Below, piece by piece: positions 60,335 through 64,000 of a DNA stretch of 64,000 nt. The stretch is from the NCBI GenBank assembly GCA_019739215.1, contig JAHHDR010000019.1:1-64000 (forward strand), in the 5' to 3' direction. The notes under the pieces were generated by a model. It saw nothing but the letters and a program-made list of their open reading frames with translations, ran no database searches and was not told the DNA's origin. This DNA is from Rhizobium sp. Its GTDB lineage: Bacteria; Pseudomonadota; Alphaproteobacteria; Rhizobiales; Rhizobiaceae. Position numbers and translations under genes: made by a program. How positions within the stretch are numbered: the stretch's first letter is position 1; each line of letters begins with the position of its first letter.

Positions 60335-61437
60335 TTACCGGATCTTGAGCGTGGCGAGGCCGAGCAGAGCCAGAATCACCGAAATGATCCAGAACCGGAT
60401 CACGACCTGGCTTTCCGTCCAGCCCTTCTTTTCGAAATGATGGTGGATCGGCGCCATCAGGAACACCCGCTTGCCCGTCAGCTTGAAGGAGCCGACCTGG
60501 ATGATGACGGACAGCGTTTCCATCACGAAGACGCCGCCGATGATCGCCATGACGATCTCATGCTTGGTGGCCACGGCAACCGAACCTATGAGGCCCCCGA
60601 GGGAGAGCGACCCGGTGTCCCCCATGAAGATCGCCGCGGGCGGCGCATTGAACCATAGAAACCCCAGCCCCGCCCCGATGACGGTGGCGACGAGCACGGT
60701 CAGTTCCCCCGTGCCCGGTACGAAATTGATCTGAAGGTAATTGGAAAACACGGCATTGCCGGCGAGATAGGCGATCACGCCGAACGAGGCGGAGGCGATC
60801 ATGACCGGAACAATGGCCAGCCCGTCGAGGCCATCCGTGAAATTCACGGCATTGCCGGCGGCAACGATGACGAACGCGCCGAACACGACGAAGAAATAGC
60901 CCAGGTTGAGCAGCAGGTCCTTGAAGAACGGGAAGGCGACGGAGGAGCCGATCGTCGAGCCCGGCGCCCCCGCGGCAACCGCCGTGCGCATCATGAAATA
61001 GACAGCGATCGCGGCAATGATCGCCTCGACAATCAGGCGCAACCGCCCGGAAAAAGCCTGCCGTCGACTGCTTGGTGACCTTGAGATAGTCGTCATAGAA
61101 CCCAATCAGTCCGAAGCCCAGCATGACCAGCAAGGCAGGAGACCACATAGACATTGCCGAGATCGGCCCACAGCAGTGAGGAGATCACCACCGACACCAG
61201 GATCATCAGGCCGCCCATCGTTGGCGTCCCCGCCTTCTTGAGATGGGTCTGGGGTCCGTCCGCACGGATGGGCTGGCCCTTGCCCTGTCGGACGCGCAGC
61301 GAATCGATCATGCGCGGGCCGAAGAAGAAGACGATCAACGCAGAGGTGAACAGCGCGGCACCGGCGCGAAAGGTGATGTAACGAAACAGATTGAAGACCT
61401 GCAGTTGATCGGCAAATTCCACAAGCCACAAAAACAT
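60335..61437 (-). pseudogene. mraY: Phospho-N-acetylmuramoyl-pentapeptide transferase MraY, frameshifted in this sequence
   Basis: The enzyme of lipid I formation, an essential ten-helix membrane protein of about 366 aa. Here the frame breaks twice: near 61143-61149, after GNVYV, where about two bases are missing before [12 protein letters not shown]; and in the T-run (A-run on plus 61051-61055), with one extra base before [11 protein letters not shown]. All expected sequence is present across the three frames, including [19 protein letters not shown] and [13 protein letters not shown]. No other mraY is visible, and the gene is indispensable, so these are almost certainly sequence errors, not a dead gene. 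Confidence 0.9.
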
Positions 61438-61451
61438 CAATCCGTTCCCCG

Positions 61452-62876
61452 TTAGGCCGCGACGGCGGCCGGAAATTTCGTAGTGAGCGCCGCCACGAGG
61501 CGGCCGAGCCCGGTCCCGTTCGAAGACTTCACCATCAGCACGTCGCCGTTCCGGACGTTGTCCAGGACATGCGCGGTCAGTTCGTCCGCCGTGCCGAAAT
61601 AAAGCGTCTCCTTATCGGAGCCCATCGCGTCACGCAAATGCGCCATTTCCGGCCCGGCGAGCCACACATCCGTTACACCCGATTGCTTGAGCGGAGCAGA
61701 CAGCGCTGCGTGAACTTCGGCGGAATGGGCACCCATTTCGAGCATGTCGCCGAGAATGGCGATCTTGCGCCCGCCGGCGCCCGGCCGGGCGCCGTCGAGA
61801 AGGGCTATGGCTGCCTGCATCGAGGCAGGATTGGCATTGTAGCTCTCGTCGATCAGCGTGAAGGGACCGTCGGGCGCAACAAGCCTGACCCGTTGCCCGC
61901 GCCCCTTTGCGGCAGTCACGTCGCCGAACGCCGCAATGACCCTGTCCAGATCCGCACCCGCCAGGAACGCCGCCGCCAGCACCGCGACGGCATTTTCTGC
62001 GATATGACGCCCCGGGGCGCCGAGAGAGACCTCGACCGTGCGGCCGCCGATGACGGCCCAGAAGGTCGCGGCATCGCCGTCCGCCTGGTAGTCGACCAGC
62101 CGGAAATCGGCCTTCACATGCGCGCCGAAGGAATGGATATTGGCGATGCCGCAGGCCGTCGCGGCATTTTCGAGCGGTTCGTACTGGTCGTTATCCCTGT
62201 TGATCAGCACATGGCCGTCATCGGTCACGCCCTCGAAAATCTCCGCTTTGGCTGCGGCAATCTCCTCGATGCTGTTGAAATTGCCGAGATGCGCGGCAGC
62301 GATCGTCGTGATGATGGCAATATGTGGCCGGACCATCTTGACCAGCGGACGGATCTCGTCGGAATGATTCATGCCGATCTCAAAGATGCCGAAAGTGGCT
62401 GCCTCCGGCATGCGCCCGAGCGTCAGCGGCACGCCCCAGTGGTTGTTGAAGGAGGCCGGCGAGTAATGCACGGCGCCGCAGGAGGACAGCACATGGCGGA
62501 GCATTTCCTTGGTCGTGGTCTTGCCCACCGATCCGGTGACGGCAATAATCCGCGCGCGTGACCGATCGCGCGCAGCGCGGCCGAGCTTCTCCATCGCCTC
62601 GAGAACGTCGGGCACGACGATCATCGGAGCGTTGATGCTTCCGAGCGCCGGGATCTTCGCTTCCGACACAACCAGCAGGCCGGCGCCGTTCGCGAAGGCC
62701 ACATTGGCGAAGTCATGGCCATCGACCCGGTCACCCTTGATGGCGAAGAAGGCGTCGCCCGCGACGATGGCGCGGGAATCGATCGAAATGCCCCCCACGC
62801 CTTCCGGGAGCGAACCGGTCGGACGGCCGGCCATGACCTCGATCATCGCGGCTGTCGTCCAAAGATAGTCGGTCAT
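61452..62876 (-). CDS. murF: UDP-MurNAc-tripeptide--D-alanyl-D-alanine ligase MurF
   Basis: A 474-aa Mur ligase adding D-Ala-D-Ala. ATP motif [14 protein letters not shown], central [11 protein letters not shown] and [13 protein letters not shown] in the C-terminal domain. Its ATG overlaps the murE stop by four bases. The substrate comes from ddlB in the same cluster. Confidence 0.96.
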   Translation of the reverse strand: MTDYLWTTAAMIEVMAGRPTGSLPEGVGGISIDSRAIVAGDAFFAIKGDRVDGHDFANVAFANGAGLLVVSEAKIPALGSINAPMIVVPDVLEAMEKLGRAARDRSRARIIAVTGSVGKTTTKEMLRHVLSSCGAVHYSPASFNNHWGVPLTLGRMPEAATFGIFEIGMNHSDEIRPLVKMVRPHIAIITTIAAAHLGNFNSIEEIAAAKAEIFEGVTDDGHVLINRDNDQYEPLENAATACGIANIHSFGAHVKADFRLVDYQADGDAATFWAVIGGRTVEVSLGAPGRHIAENAVAVLAAAFLAGADLDRVIAAFGDVTAAKGRGQRVRLVAPDGPFTLIDESYNANPASMQAAIALLDGARPGAGGRKIAILGDMLEMGAHSAEVHAALSAPLKQSGVTDVWLAGPEMAHLRDAMGSDKETLYFGTADELTAHVLDNVRNGDVLMVKSSNGTGLGRLVAALTTKFPAAVAA

Positions 62877-64000
62877 AGCGCAAGCGCCTTCCTGATTTCC
62901 TCATGGTCCGAGAACGGCAGCACGGTGTTGCCGACGATCTGCCCCTCTTCATGGCCCTTGCCCGCCACGATCAGCGTATCGCCCGCTTGCAGCATGCCGA
63001 CGGCATCCCGGATCGCAGTGGCGCGGTCGGCGATCTCGATCGCGCCGGGTGCGGCGGCCAGGATTGCGGACCGGACATCGGCGGGCACTTCGCTGCGCGG
63101 ATTGTCGTCGGTCACGACCACGACATCGGCGAGTCGCACGGCGATCTCGCCCATGATCGGCCGCTTGCCCCGGTCGCGATCACCGCCGCAACCGAACACG
63201 ACGACTATCCTGCCCGTGGTGAAGGGGCGAACCGAAGCCAGGACGTTTTCAAGCGCATCCGGCTTGTGGGCATAGTCTACATAGCAGAGCGCCCCCTCCC
63301 TCGTATGCCCGACCAGTTCGAGCCGGCCCGGCGCGCCCTTGATGTGATGCAGCGCCTGGAAGGCGCGATCGGCGGGGACGCCGGTCACGATCGCCAGACC
63401 CGCCGAAACAAGCGCATTGGCAATCTGGAAATCCCCGGCGAGTGGAAGGTGAACCTCGAAAATCTCGGATCCGACATGCACTTCCGCAACCTGCTTCTCG
63501 CGGAAATGCTCGACCCGCTTGAGCGACAGGAACTCGCCCTTGCGGCCGACGCTGCACACATCGAGGCTCGCGGCCCGGGCCACCGCGGCCGCCTTGCCCG
63601 ACCATTCGTCGTCGGCATAGATCACCGCCGGCGCCCCATTGGGCAGCAGCGTGTCGAACAGGCGCATCTTGCTCTGGAAATAATGCTCGATCGTCGGATG
63701 GTAATCCATGTGATCGCGACCCAGGTTGGTGAAGGCACCCCCTGCGAGCTTCACGCCGTCGAGGCGGCGCTGGTCGAGCCCGTGGCTCGAGGCCTCCATC
63801 GCCGCATGGGTCACGCCCTCCGCCGCCAGCTCGGCCAGCAGACTGTGCAGCGTGACGGGATCCGGCGTCGTCAGCGAGCCATAGTCGTTGCGACCGGGGG
63901 CGATAACACCGGTGGTACCGATCTGTGCGGCGGCAATGCCCGCCTGCGCCCAGATCTGGCGCGTGAAGGAGGCGACCGATGTCTTGCCGGCGGTGCCGGT
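62873..64000 (-). CDS. murE: UDP-MurNAc-dipeptide--diaminopimelate ligase MurE, 5' part missing
   Basis: The C-terminal 375 codons of a Mur ligase, open to the window edge in frame. From the edge inward it reads the ATP-binding loop [12 protein letters not shown], then [32 protein letters not shown] and [18 protein letters not shown] (residues near the C terminus) is the diaminopimelate recognition motif (DNPR), so the third residue added is meso-DAP. Confidence 0.95.
   Translation of the reverse strand, partial: TGTAGKTSVASFTRQIWAQAGIAAAQIGTTGVIAPGRNDYGSLTTPDPVTLHSLLAELAAEGVTHAAMEASSHGLDQRRLDGVKLAGGAFTNLGRDHMDYHPTIEHYFQSKMRLFDTLLPNGAPAVIYADDEWSGKAAAVARAASLDVCSVGRKGEFLSLKRVEHFREKQVAEVHVGSEIFEVHLPLAGDFQIANALVSAGLAIVTGVPADRAFQALHHIKGAPGRLELVGHTREGALCYVDYAHKPDALENVLASVRPFTTGRIVVVFGCGGDRDRGKRPIMGEIAVRLADVVVVTDDNPRSEVPADVRSAILAAAPGAIEIADRATAIRDAVGMLQAGDTLIVAGKGHEEGQIVGNTVLPFSDHEEIRKALAL

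Overview
The window is GC-rich and looks like the chromosome of an alphaproteobacterium of the order Hyphomicrobiales (Rhizobiales). The best evidence is the division and cell-wall cluster running murE-murF-mraY-murD-ftsW-murG-murC-murB ... ddlB-ftsQ-ftsA-ftsZ-lpxC-bamD-recN-ligA, a long FtsZ of 596 aa, a full CtrA box upstream of ftsW, and a small RNA with CCUCCUCCC loops of the kind known from this class. No transposase, integrase, phage gene, CRISPR array, tRNA or rRNA was recognised.

Positions 1-23574 form one giant inverted repeat. The left arm (1-11769) is repeated in reverse complement at 11803-23574, around a 33-bp centre (11770-11802) that is itself an imperfect stem-loop. The left arm is still running at the window edge. 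Each arm carries ohr (cut off in the left copy), an ABC-F ATPase, a HerA/DUF853 ATPase, a small Gly-rich protein, a LacI-type regulator divergent from a cupin gene, a small secreted protein, sodB, a WYL regulator divergent from a LysE-type exporter, cytochrome c', a diheme cytochrome c and a TadG-like von Willebrand protein. The arms differ by nine single-base homopolymer indels and by no substitution that I could find. These indels break the ABC-F gene and the exporter on the left, and sodB, the regulator and the exporter on the right. mraY, an essential gene outside the palindrome, also has two frameshifts, so uncorrected long-read errors and a fold-back assembly or library artefact explain the pattern at least as well as a real duplication. 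Gene copy number in 1-23.6 kb should not be taken as biology until checked.

From 23.4 to 35.4 kb come ohr/ohrR (organic peroxide resistance), an L,D-transpeptidase lipoprotein, a Tat-exported right-handed beta-helix-like protein, creA, a coupled chemoreceptor-cheW pair, two small membrane proteins, SCO1, prmA, a small RNA locus, panC-panB and azlC-azlD. From 35.4 to 64 kb, nearly all on the minus strand, lie an M24 aminopeptidase, ligA, recN, bamD, lpxC, ftsZ, ftsA, ftsQ and ddlB, then murB back to a partial murE. Many of the division and wall genes are joined by 4-base stop/start overlaps.

The wall cluster is split between ddlB and murB by about 6 kb of stress genes: oxyR divergent from katG, a tandem-DUF305 periplasmic protein divergent from a CueR-like MerR regulator across a 19-bp-spacer promoter, and a diguanylate cyclase. 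With sodB and ohr/ohrR, the window is rich in defence against oxygen, peroxide and probably copper.
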